A stretch of DNA of 10,738 nucleotides from positions 1 to 10,738 of the forward strand of contig SFOH01000063.1 of the NCBI GenBank assembly GCA_004552485.1. The letters are read 5' to 3'. Below the pieces are notes generated by a model, which saw only the letters and a program-made list of their open reading frames with translations, did not search any database and was not told the DNA's origin. The translations under genes and the position numbers were made by a program. This document shows, piece after piece, positions 1-6,232 of the stretch (position 1 is its first letter; each line of letters opens with the position of its first letter). This DNA is from Bacteroidales bacterium (GTDB lineage Bacteria; Bacteroidota; Bacteroidia; Bacteroidales; Muribaculaceae).

Positions 1-1
1 A

Positions 2-2344
2 CGTAATCTGTTACGGCCATCATGCCATCAAGTGCGCTCTCGCGGAAACGGCCGTATTCACCACTGGATTATGCACAACGAGGTTGATGCACACTACATT
101 TGGACAAATATGGGCCAGGAACAACCAATGATTCGTTACATGGACCATTACGAGCGCTCAATGCGCCTGGCCTCAAACATAGTGCGTCAATATGACCCCA
201 ATGCCTACATTCTCGCCTCCTTCACATCAAGCTGGGCCGATACAAATGGCGGATTTTCCGCCAAGCAAATGATGGAACTACTGGTGAATTTCGGCAATGC
301 CGAGGGGGATTATCGTTGGGGTATTGCCGCGCATCCCTACCCCCAGGATTTTTGGCCAAACCTTTGGGAGCATGACACTCAAGCCACCTATAGCGAAAAC
401 GCAAAGTATGTGTCCTTTAAAAATCTTGAGGTTATTTCTGACTGGATGTTGCGCCGTGAACATTATTATAAAGGTCAGGAAAAACGCATCCTGTTCCTCT
501 CCGAGAACGGTGCAAATTCCATGGACAACAGCGCCAAGAATTTGCAACTCCAGGCTGCCGCCGCAGCCTGGGCGTGGAAGAAAACACAAGCCAATGCCGG
601 TATTGATGGAATCATGTGGCACAACTGGTGGGACAATCCCGAAGAAGGCGGCCTGCACCTTGGTCTGCGTGACCAGAACAAGAACCCCAAACCGTCATGG
701 TATGTCTGGCAGGCCGCCGGCACTTCCCGTGAATCAGAAGTCCTGGACCCGTATCTGTCAACCATAGGAATATCGGACTGGGGCGCCATACACCACTATG
801 TTGAGAAGACTGACGCTGAATTCATGCGCATTGAGCTGAACAGAAACACCACCTCCGGCATGACCTGCCAATTTCAGGACTACAGCCAGATTTATACCGT
901 TACAGCAAACTCCGATGACCCGCAAATACAGACTGTGGCTTCATCTCAACCGCTGTCATCCAACTCAAACGTCATGGCCTTTGAATATCAGTCCAACAAA
1001 AATCTTGATCTCCAGTTTTTCTTCACGGACCCCCCAAGTGAAAATCTCTCCCTGACCAGTTCTTTGTCTGCCACCACCGGCAATGAATGGAAACGTGTGT
1101 ACGTTAACATTGCCGGTATGCGCGCCATAACCGGAGCATTTAATAACGCCGGCAGCAAACTGCGCATCGACCCGGGCCGCGGATGGAACGCCGACAACAC
1201 CCTCAATTTCAAAATCCGCCACCTTTGTATCACAAATGGCGGCGTAAGTGATATTGATGCTCAGGGCCTGAATGCAGAGAGTGCAATACAATCCACCGTC
1301 ACAGATGATACCGACAGGGGTGTATACACCATCCGCACCACCGGAACAGACCCCGGGGTATACTCCAATAGACTCCGGGCAAATCTAAGTGCCAAAGCAG
1401 ACAAACTATTGTTTGAATATCAGTCCAGCTCCGATGTTGACATGCACATCTATTTCTGCGATGAAGCCACGCAATACCGTATGGTTCAGCCGGCCACTCT
1501 CCCGGCCACCAACAGCTGGAAGCGCGCTGTGGTGGACCTATCTCCGGTGATAAAGAATTCAGGCTGGGGTTTCCATGGTGACTATCTGCGTATTGACCCG
1601 GGTTATAACTCCGGAGTGACATTCAAGATGCGCAACCTGGTCATTTGTGACGCCTCTTTTGTGTCTGAATACCCGCTGGTACTGGATAATAGAGATACTC
1701 ACGATTTAGTGTTCTCCCGAGACAGCCGTGCGGAAAACGCAGATGGCACCTCAGACTCTGCCGCACCGCTGCAATACGATGGCTGGGCCATCAGCACCAT
1801 TGGCAGTGACCCGTTTGTGCTGACCAATCCTCTTATGTGCAGCCTCAACGATGAAGCATCGAAACTGCACATTGTCTACAAGTCCGATGTCAACATATCG
1901 CCGTTGGAGCTTTTCTTCCTTGACCCCATGACACAGACGCGTGCCAAAAAATATTACGATGTGATGCCCGCGACGGACGAGTGGAAGCATATAGTAATAG
2001 ATATAGCCGACATGCGCCGGGAATTCGGCTGGGGTTATGCCGGCAACGTGCTGCGCCTGGACTTTGCAAACAACATAGGGTCCAACATCCGCATTCAGTC
2101 ACTTTATATAAACGACTCTGATGACACATGCGATAATGCGGAAGAGTTTACGGACCTCCACAACACCTGGAACATGTTCGGAACCACAGGAGGTGTCAAT
2201 ATAGTCAGCGAGTCACCCCGCCCATTCATTATTTACAACACTATTGGCATTCCGGTTGCCAGAGTCACCGTTGAAGGCCGCAAGTTTGTGCCACTGCCAC
2301 GCGGAATCTACCTGTCTCACGGCAAAAAACTTATAGTGAACTAA
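2..2344 (+). CDS. Secreted glycosidase-like protein (DUF5722-type barrel) with three C-terminal beta-sandwich modules; 5' end outside window
   Basis: The frame is open to the left edge, so this is the 3' part of a larger gene. A GTG at 32 is only an internal codon, and residues here are numbered from it. Residues 1-230 look like the second half of a (beta/alpha)8 glycosidase-like domain of the DUF5722 type. IHHWIMHNEVD (9-19) contains an Asn-Glu pair as in the acid/base strand of clan GH-A enzymes, LSENG (156-160) resembles the GH-A nucleophile strand, and HPYPQDFW (101-108) and GIMWHNWWDNPEEGG (193-207) are rich in aromatic residues suited to sugar binding. Three related beta-sandwich modules follow (about 240-402, 420-540 and 575-695). 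Each has a (F/V)(E/Y)Y(Q/K)S strand, a W-K-(R/H) motif and an LR(I/L)D strand near its end, suggesting carbohydrate-binding or spacer domains. Residues 712-770 form a short C-terminal domain (GGVNIVSES...PLPRGIYLSHGKKLIVN) of the kind found at the ends of secreted Bacteroidales proteins. Catalytic activity and substrate are inferred. It ends in TAA, and no strong terminator follows. Confidence 0.72.
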   Translation, partial: RNLLRPSCHQVRSRGNGRIHHWIMHNEVDAHYIWTNMGQEQPMIRYMDHYERSMRLASNIVRQYDPNAYILASFTSSWADTNGGFSAKQMMELLVNFGNAEGDYRWGIAAHPYPQDFWPNLWEHDTQATYSENAKYVSFKNLEVISDWMLRREHYYKGQEKRILFLSENGANSMDNSAKNLQLQAAAAAWAWKKTQANAGIDGIMWHNWWDNPEEGGLHLGLRDQNKNPKPSWYVWQAAGTSRESEVLDPYLSTIGISDWGAIHHYVEKTDAEFMRIELNRNTTSGMTCQFQDYSQIYTVTANSDDPQIQTVASSQPLSSNSNVMAFEYQSNKNLDLQFFFTDPPSENLSLTSSLSATTGNEWKRVYVNIAGMRAITGAFNNAGSKLRIDPGRGWNADNTLNFKIRHLCITNGGVSDIDAQGLNAESAIQSTVTDDTDRGVYTIRTTGTDPGVYSNRLRANLSAKADKLLFEYQSSSDVDMHIYFCDEATQYRMVQPATLPATNSWKRAVVDLSPVIKNSGWGFHGDYLRIDPGYNSGVTFKMRNLVICDASFVSEYPLVLDNRDTHDLVFSRDSRAENADGTSDSAAPLQYDGWAISTIGSDPFVLTNPLMCSLNDEASKLHIVYKSDVNISPLELFFLDPMTQTRAKKYYDVMPATDEWKHIVIDIADMRREFGWGYAGNVLRLDFANNIGSNIRIQSLYINDSDDTCDNAEEFTDLHNTWNMFGTTGGVNIVSESPRPFIIYNTIGIPVARVTVEGRKFVPLPRGIYLSHGKKLIVN

Positions 2345-2352
2345 GACCCCGC

Positions 2353-2392
2353 GCGCAAGTAATGCGATGCGTGTGCAAGTAATGCGAGAAGT
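2353..2392. repeat. Two-copy 20-bp tandem repeat
   Basis: Two adjacent 20-bp units share the core GCAAGTAATGCGA (2355-2367 and 2375-2387). They lie just after the stop codon of the DUF5722-type gene and before the rplU promoter. GCGCGC (2351-2356) can also pair with GTGTGC (2371-2376) using two G-U pairs, so a weak stem at the 3' end of the upstream transcript is possible, but there is no T-run. Function is unknown. Confidence 0.5.
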
Positions 2393-2461
2393 GCGAGGAT
2401 GAAAAAAGTTAAATATTCATAAATAAGGCGGGAGGCGGATGACTAAGTGGCGGGAAATTAG

Positions 2462-2469
2462 TACCTTTG
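2462..2469 (+). promoter_or_regulatory. -7 element of the rplU-rpmA promoter
   Basis: TACCTTTG is an exact match to the Bacteroidota -7 consensus TAnnTTTG. No good TTTG is present about 20 bases upstream, so only half of the promoter is recognisable. Transcription would begin near 2475, giving a leader of about 95 nt before the rplU start. Confidence 0.6.
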
Positions 2470-2481
2470 TGGGCAATTTTT

Positions 2482-2540
2482 CCGCAACAGGCTCTTGTTA
2501 AGAGCGGCTGCCGCTGTGTGGCGCCGCCGCCTGCCGGGTT
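2482..2540 (+). promoter_or_regulatory. Structured 5' leader of the rplU-rpmA mRNA
   Basis: Two perfect hairpins overlap by three bases. GCTCTT-gtt-AAGAGC occupies 2491-2505 and AGCGG-ctg-CCGCT occupies 2503-2515, so they cannot both form completely. Other pairings compete: CCGC (2482-2485) with GCGG (2504-2507), and GCGGC (2504-2508) with the later GCCGC copies (2523-2530). Mutually exclusive stems ahead of a ribosomal-protein operon suggest autogenous control by bL21 or bL27. That is an inference, and I do not recognise a named leader family here. Confidence 0.4.
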
Positions 2541-2568
2541 AACTTTTTAAGTTTCAATACATTACAAA

Positions 2569-2889
2569 ATGTACGCTATCGTAGAAATTCAGGGACAGCA
2601 GTTCAAGGCTGAGGCCGGCAAGTTCCTGTATGTTCACTATCTCGGCGAAGCTGTCAAAGAAGGTGAAGAGGTCGTTTTCGACCGCGTTCTCCTCGCTGAC
2701 GCCGACGGTGACGTGAAAATCGGTGCTCCCACCGTTGAAGGAGCAAAAGTTGTTTGTGAGGTCGCTACCTCACTGGTGAAAGGTGACAAGGTCATTGTCT
2801 TCAAGAAGAAACGCCGCAAAGGCTATCGTCGTCTCAACGGCCACCGTCAGTACTTCACCAAAGTTGTGATTAAAGAAGTAGTTGCTTAA
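2569..2889 (+). CDS. rplU: 50S ribosomal protein bL21
   Basis: This 106-residue protein is full length for bL21 of the large ribosomal subunit, which binds 23S rRNA near the subunit's solvent side and helps assembly. It begins MYAIVEIQGQQFKAEAGK, the usual bL21 N-terminus. The basic stretch KKKRRKGYRRLNGHRQYFT (about 79-97) carries the family signature and rRNA-contacting residues. The ATG at 2569 is preceded by an A-rich stretch (ACATTACAAA) with no Shine-Dalgarno sequence, as is common in Bacteroidota. It is the first gene of a two-gene operon, with rpmA following after 21 bases, the conserved bacterial order. Its promoter is at 2462-2469 and the leader is structured. Confidence 0.98.
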   Translation: MYAIVEIQGQQFKAEAGKFLYVHYLGEAVKEGEEVVFDRVLLADADGDVKIGAPTVEGAKVVCEVATSLVKGDKVIVFKKKRRKGYRRLNGHRQYFTKVVIKEVVA

Positions 2890-2910
2890 CCCTTTAAAAC
2901 TCAATTCATT

Positions 2911-3174
2911 ATGGCACATAAAAAAGGTGTAGGTAGTTCTAAGAACGGCCGTGAGTCAGAGAGCAAGCGACTCGGCGTGAAAATTTTTGGCGGTCAGCAC
3001 TGCAAAGCAGGTAACATCCTGAAACGTCAGCGCGGCACCGTTCACCATCCCGGTCTGAACGTAGGTATCGGCAAGGACCACACTCTTTATGCACTCGTTG
3101 AGGGCACCGTTGTCTTCACCGTCGGCAAAGAGGGTCGCCGTTTCATCAACGTCAAGCCCGTTGCAGAAGCATAA
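2911..3174 (+). CDS. rpmA: 50S ribosomal protein bL27
   Basis: This 87-residue protein is bL27, whose N-terminal tail reaches the peptidyl-transferase centre of the large subunit. It starts directly as MAHKKGVGSSKNGRES, so it lacks the cleaved N-terminal extension found in many Firmicutes. The family signature GNILKRQRGTVHHPG (34-48) is intact, as is the downstream GIGKDHTLYALVEG region. It is co-transcribed with rplU (21-base gap) and closed by a strong terminator 17 bases after its stop codon. Confidence 0.98.
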   Translation: MAHKKGVGSSKNGRESESKRLGVKIFGGQHCKAGNILKRQRGTVHHPGLNVGIGKDHTLYALVEGTVVFTVGKEGRRFINVKPVAEA

Positions 3175-3191
3175 ACGCTCACAACAGCAAC

Positions 3192-3235
3192 CACATAAAA
3201 AGCCCGTGCTTTCCACAGCGCGGGTTTTTTATGTG
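3192..3235. terminator. Long-stemmed, probably bidirectional terminator after rpmA
   Basis: Bases 3192-3209 pair with 3218-3235 along 18 consecutive positions, with two G-U pairs and an 8-base loop TTTCCACA. The core is CCCGTGC/GCGCGGG, flanked by AAAAA on the left and TTTTTT (3225-3230) on the right. An A-tract before and a T-tract after the GC core let it terminate on either strand. It ends the rplU-rpmA transcript. Confidence 0.9.
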
Positions 3236-3242
3236 CCCTGGC

Positions 3243-3283
3243 GCAAACTCCGGGCGCCGTGCCGGGAGGGTGGGGAAGTTTGC
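3243..3283. repeat. Inverted repeat upstream of the TonB-dependent receptor promoter
   Basis: GCAAACTCC (3243-3251) can pair with GGaAGTTTGC (3274-3283), leaving one bulged A and a GC-rich loop. It sits between the rpmA terminator and the receptor's -7 element, so it lies outside the receptor's predicted mRNA. It could be an operator-like site or chance structure. Confidence 0.3.
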
Positions 3284-3355
3284 TGAGAGGCCCAAATATG
3301 CGGTTTTGGTAAGAATTGCCGGTGTTTTGGATGAGCCGGTTAGGTGGATTTTTCG

Positions 3356-3363
3356 TAATTTTG
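3356..3363 (+). promoter_or_regulatory. -7 element of the TonB-dependent receptor promoter
   Basis: TAATTTTG matches TAnnTTTG, 29 bases before the ATG at 3393. A TTTG occurs at 3326-3329 but its 26-base spacing is too long for the usual -33 position. The predicted 5' leader is only about 20-25 nt, too short for a riboswitch. Confidence 0.5.
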
Positions 3364-3392
3364 TGGTAGAATTATAGAATTGTGATAACCGT

Positions 3393-5291
3393 ATGAAGAA
3401 TAGTATATTTGTCCCGAAAGTGATTGCGCCTGCGGCGTTTGTGATCATGATGTCGGCATCAGCCGCGGCATCCAATAGTCAGAATGGCGAAACAATGGTC
3501 TCCGACGCGGAGACGGCGCCCGACAGCGTGCTCAACGAGGTGGTCGTCACCGGCAGCAATGCCTGCGTCGAGCGCCGCCTGCTGCCCTACACAGTCAGCG
3601 TCGTGGGCGAGCAACAGCTGCAGAACAGCGGCAACACTCAGCTGCTCAGCGTGTTGTCCGGCCGCGTGCCGTCGATGTTCGTAACCGAACGCGGCATCCT
3701 CGGCTATGGCGTCAGCAACGGCGGCTCCGGCGCAATCAAGCTGCGCGGCGTGGGCAACAACGGCACTGTGCTCATGATGATGGACGGACAGCCGCAGTTT
3801 GCCGGCATATACAGTCACCACATCGGCGACTTCTACGGCAAGGACTATGTTGAGCGCGTCGAGGTGCTCCGCGGCCCCGGCTCCGTGCTCTACGGCTCGA
3901 ACGCCATGGGCGGCGTGGTCAACGTAATCACTAAACGCGCCAAGGAAGACGGCGTACATGCCTCACTCACAACGCAGTACGGCAGCTATAACACCTCCAT
4001 AACCTCGGCTACAGTCACCGCCCGCCACGGCCGCTTCACCGCGCTGGCCAACGGCGGATACGACCGCACGGACGGCAGCATCGACGGCATGGACTTCAAG
4101 CAGTGGCAGGCTTATGCCAAAATCGGCTATGAACTGACCCGCAACTGGTCGCTGGCCGCCGACTACACCTTCATGAACTTCCGCGGCAACGACCCCGTTT
4201 ACCCCCGACTCTCCAATCCCGAGTCGACCGACGTCTACCATCAGAACATCACCCGCGGCGAGACATCGCTCTCAGCATCAAATCGTTACGGGGCGACCGA
4301 CGGCGTTGTCCGCGCCTATTACAGCTACGGCAACCACTTCATCGACGACCCGCGCCATTTCCACAGCGTAGACGACCGCTTCGGCATCCTCGCCTACCAG
4401 AACCTCCACCCCGCCGAGTTCACCGACGTGACCATCGGCTTCGACTTCGACACCTATACGGGCAAAATCCCCATGTCGGGCGGCACGGCCCACAAGCCCG
4501 GCGCCATGGCCACCATCTCGCGCAAGAGCGTGACCGAATACTCACCCTACCTGACACTGTCGCAGGGACTTAAAGGTCGCACGTTCATCGTCGACATGGG
4601 CCTGCGCATGGCCAATTCCGACAAATTCTCGCGCCGCTGGGTGCCCCAGGTGGGCTTTGTCTGGAACCCCGGCAACCTCTTCTCGCTGAAAGGCTCCGCC
4701 GCCATGGGCTACCGCAACCCCTCGTTCCGCGAACTCTACCTCTACCGCCCGGCCAACCCCGACCTCGAGCCCGAAGAGATGTGGAACTACGAGCTCAGCA
4801 TCGCCCGCGTTTTCTCCAACATACTCGAAGTCTCCCTGACCGGCTACTTCAGCCAGGGCAGCAATATGATACAAGTCGTGGAGCAGAAGAACATCAACAC
4901 CGGCAGCTTCATCAACAAGGGTATGGAAGTCACCGTCAGCTGCCGCCCGCTGAACGTTCTGATGCTTCACGCCTCGTATTCCTACCTCCACACCACGCTG
5001 AACGACCTCACCGGCGCGCCCAAGAACCAGTATTTCCTGGGCGCCGACTGGAACGCCTTCCGCGGCTTCAACGTCAGCGCCGAGATGCGCGGCGTGGGCG
5101 GCCTCTACGTGGCGCCGACCGTTGACAATCAGAACTATATCACCGTGAACCTGCGGGCCTCCTACGACATCTGCCGCCACGTCGGCGTCTTCGTCCGCCT
5201 CGACAACCTCACCGACACCTCCTACGTCATCAACCGCGGCTATCCCATGCCCGGCTTCACCGCCCTCGGCGGCCTCCGCCTCTCCCTCTAA
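3393..5291 (+). CDS. TonB-dependent outer-membrane receptor
   Basis: This 632-residue protein is an outer-membrane active transporter powered by the TonB-ExbB-ExbD complex. Residues 1-26 form a signal peptide (MKNSIFVPK, a hydrophobic stretch, then SASAAA). LNEVVVTGS (47-55) is the TonB box. The plug spans about 60-182 and includes LRGVGNNGTVLMMMDGQ (117-133) and VERVEVLRGPGSVLYGSNAM (153-172), a classic plug signature. The rest is a 22-strand-type barrel ending in GGLRLSL. The size and the lack of an N-terminal carboxypeptidase-like extension or SusD neighbour place it with BtuB, FepA or heme/siderophore receptors rather than SusC glycan transporters. The substrate cannot be read from sequence, and the YSHHIGDFY segment (140-148) is not diagnostic. 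No SD sequence precedes the ATG. Codon third positions are strongly C/G, unlike the DUF5722-type gene to the left. Confidence 0.9.
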   Translation: MKNSIFVPKVIAPAAFVIMMSASAAASNSQNGETMVSDAETAPDSVLNEVVVTGSNACVERRLLPYTVSVVGEQQLQNSGNTQLLSVLSGRVPSMFVTERGILGYGVSNGGSGAIKLRGVGNNGTVLMMMDGQPQFAGIYSHHIGDFYGKDYVERVEVLRGPGSVLYGSNAMGGVVNVITKRAKEDGVHASLTTQYGSYNTSITSATVTARHGRFTALANGGYDRTDGSIDGMDFKQWQAYAKIGYELTRNWSLAADYTFMNFRGNDPVYPRLSNPESTDVYHQNITRGETSLSASNRYGATDGVVRAYYSYGNHFIDDPRHFHSVDDRFGILAYQNLHPAEFTDVTIGFDFDTYTGKIPMSGGTAHKPGAMATISRKSVTEYSPYLTLSQGLKGRTFIVDMGLRMANSDKFSRRWVPQVGFVWNPGNLFSLKGSAAMGYRNPSFRELYLYRPANPDLEPEEMWNYELSIARVFSNILEVSLTGYFSQGSNMIQVVEQKNINTGSFINKGMEVTVSCRPLNVLMLHASYSYLHTTLNDLTGAPKNQYFLGADWNAFRGFNVSAEMRGVGGLYVAPTVDNQNYITVNLRASYDICRHVGVFVRLDNLTDTSYVINRGYPMPGFTALGGLRLSL

Positions 5292-5323
5292 TCCCCTCTC
5301 TCCTTCTCCCGGCGTGACAACAA

Positions 5324-5374
5324 TTGGAGATTCTGAGCAAATCCCGCCCCAAACATTTGGAGATTCTGTACAAA
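5324..5374. repeat. Direct repeat TTGGAGATTCTGnnCAAA, two copies 33 bp apart
   Basis: Copy 1 (5324-5341) is TTGGAGATTCTGAGCAAA and copy 2 (5357-5374) is TTGGAGATTCTGTACAAA, identical at 16 of 18 positions. The sequence between and after them is not repeated. They begin 33 bases after the receptor's stop codon. They may be part of a dispersed intergenic repeat family or a pair of protein-binding sites. Confidence 0.65.
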
Positions 5375-5493
5375 AGCGGCGAAAATCCCTCAAAATCAAC
5401 ATGTTATGAAGTATGTATTTGGATTGTTTTGAAAGGAAAAAGCATCTTTAATAACAAAAGTCATATAAAAATTCAATATGATAACAGATTACG

Positions 5494-5548
5494 GTAAAAA
5501 TTTCGATAGAAACTCCATTGGAAGTGGAGTTTCTATCGAAATTTTTAC
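5494..5548. repeat. Perfect 24-bp-arm palindrome with 7-base loop
   Basis: Bases 5494-5517 are the exact reverse complement of 5525-5548, separated by TTGGAAG (5518-5524). The inner arm is GATAGAAACTCCA and the outer arm is AT-rich (GTAAAAATTTC), so the right side ends in a T-run. It could be a bidirectional terminator for the receptor transcript, a hairpin in an mRNA leader, or a small mobile palindromic unit. Unlike usual terminators the stem is long and not GC-rich. Confidence 0.85.
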
Positions 5549-5556
5549 TATCTTCG
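5549..5556 (+). promoter_or_regulatory. Possible -7 element of the AlaX-like gene
   Basis: TATCTTCG matches TAnnTTTG with one mismatch and immediately follows the palindrome. No exact TTTG lies at the -33 distance; TTTC at 5530-5533 is inside the palindrome's right arm and closer than usual. If real, the leader is about 60 nt and the palindrome overlaps the upstream half of the promoter. Confidence 0.3.
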
Positions 5557-5621
5557 TATCATAAATCGTATAAGAAATACGCAGACGATATTCAGAAACA
5601 TATAACAGATTAGGATGAATT

Positions 5622-6086
5622 ATGGAAGAGAAGAGGCTGAATGAGCATAATAAGAAGGAGTATGCGCCGATGCATACGGCGGAGCATATTGTGAATGGCG
5701 AGGTGGCAAGGCGGTTTGGGTGCGGGCGTGCGTTCAGCGCCCATGTCGAGCGGAAGAAATCGAAGCTCGACTATCGCATGGCTCGGGCGATGTCGTCCGA
5801 GGAGCTGACGTCGCTCGAGGAATATGTCAACGGCGTGATCCGTGCGGATGTGGAGGTGACGGAGGAGTTTCTGTCGCAGGCCGAGGCGATGGAGCGGTTT
5901 GATATGAGCCGGCTTCCGGAGGGCGCGTCCGACACGGTGCGTGTCATTCGTATCGGCGACTACGATGAGTGTCTCTGTGCGGGCGACCACGTGAAACGCA
6001 CTTCCGAAATCGGCCGGTTCTACATCTCCAGCAGTCGCTATCAGGATGGTGTCCAGCGCATTGTGTTCAAGCTTGAGGAGAAGTAA
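5622..6086 (+). CDS. Free-standing AlaX-type tRNA-editing domain protein
   Basis: This 154-residue protein matches the second additional domain of alanyl- and threonyl-tRNA synthetases, which hydrolyses mischarged aminoacyl-tRNA. The two zinc-binding motifs are HTAEH (18-22) and CAGDH (119-123), giving ligands H18, H22, C119 and H123. They are followed by KRTSEIGRFYI, equivalent to the T-x-E-I-G segment of the family. HVERKKSKLDY (41-51) corresponds to the conserved strand preceding the helix. No catalytic or tRNA-recognition domain of a full synthetase is present, so it probably acts in trans, like AlaX clearing Ser- or Gly-tRNA(Ala). Which mischarged tRNA it edits is not known. The ATG at 5622 gives a 17-residue lead-in to the first motif; Met17 is a less likely alternative. 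It is a single gene, convergent with the downstream operon. Confidence 0.82.
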   Translation: MEEKRLNEHNKKEYAPMHTAEHIVNGEVARRFGCGRAFSAHVERKKSKLDYRMARAMSSEELTSLEEYVNGVIRADVEVTEEFLSQAEAMERFDMSRLPEGASDTVRVIRIGDYDECLCAGDHVKRTSEIGRFYISSSRYQDGVQRIVFKLEEK

Positions 6087-6170
6087 TTGCTGAATTTCAC
6101 CGTGAAGTGTGGTGGCGGGTTTCCGAATATGACGCCGGCGCTTCCGGGCTGCATACTTAGAGCGATGAAG

Positions 6171-6206
6171 AAAAAATGGGCTGTGCCGGGGAATCGGCAC
6201 AGCCCA
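6171..6206 (-). terminator. Intrinsic terminator of the oxidoreductase operon
   Basis: TGGGCTGTGCCG (6177-6188) and CGGCACAGCCCA (6195-6206) form a perfect 12-bp stem with a GGGAAT loop. AAAAAA at 6171-6176 gives a six-U tail when read on the minus strand, 27 bases after the gamma-subunit stop codon. On the plus strand it is followed only by AT-rich sequence, so it may weakly stop the AlaX-like transcript too. Confidence 0.9.
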
Positions 6207-6232
6207 TAATTATAATGTATGGGGGGAGGGGA

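Larger units (their letters stand above)
5481..5612. repeat. 11-bp direct repeats flanking the palindrome
   Basis: ATAACAGATTA occurs at 5481-5491 and again at 5602-5612, enclosing the 55-bp palindrome and about 55 further bases. This resembles a target-site duplication around a short inserted element, but the enclosed 110 bp has no terminal inverted repeats, so chance or regulatory duplication remains possible. Confidence 0.35.
5292..5621. other. 330-bp gene-free region rich in repeats
   Basis: No credible coding frame is present. The first third is GC-rich and holds a two-copy direct repeat. The middle (about 5401-5490) is AT-rich without recognisable signals. The last part carries a 55-bp perfect palindrome, a possible promoter and 11-bp direct repeats. 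A small hairpin, CGTAT-aagaa-ATACG (5567-5581), lies in the probable leader of the next gene. Confidence 0.6.

Noticed and set aside
3236..3392. Cobalamin riboswitch ahead of the TonB-dependent receptor
   Set aside because: No B12-box-like sequence is present, and the predicted start site leaves only about 20-25 nt of leader.
4542..5402. 286-codon minus-strand open frame opposite the TonB-dependent receptor
   Set aside because: It mirrors the receptor's strongly C/G-ending codons and gives a low-complexity Val/Gly/Glu/Ala sequence. The receptor frame has a signal peptide, TonB box and plug motifs.
5292..5621. CRISPR array or tRNA in the repeat-rich gap
   Set aside because: Only two copies of an 18-bp repeat exist with a 15-base interval, there is no repeat-spacer series, and nothing folds as a cloverleaf with the conserved TTC arm.
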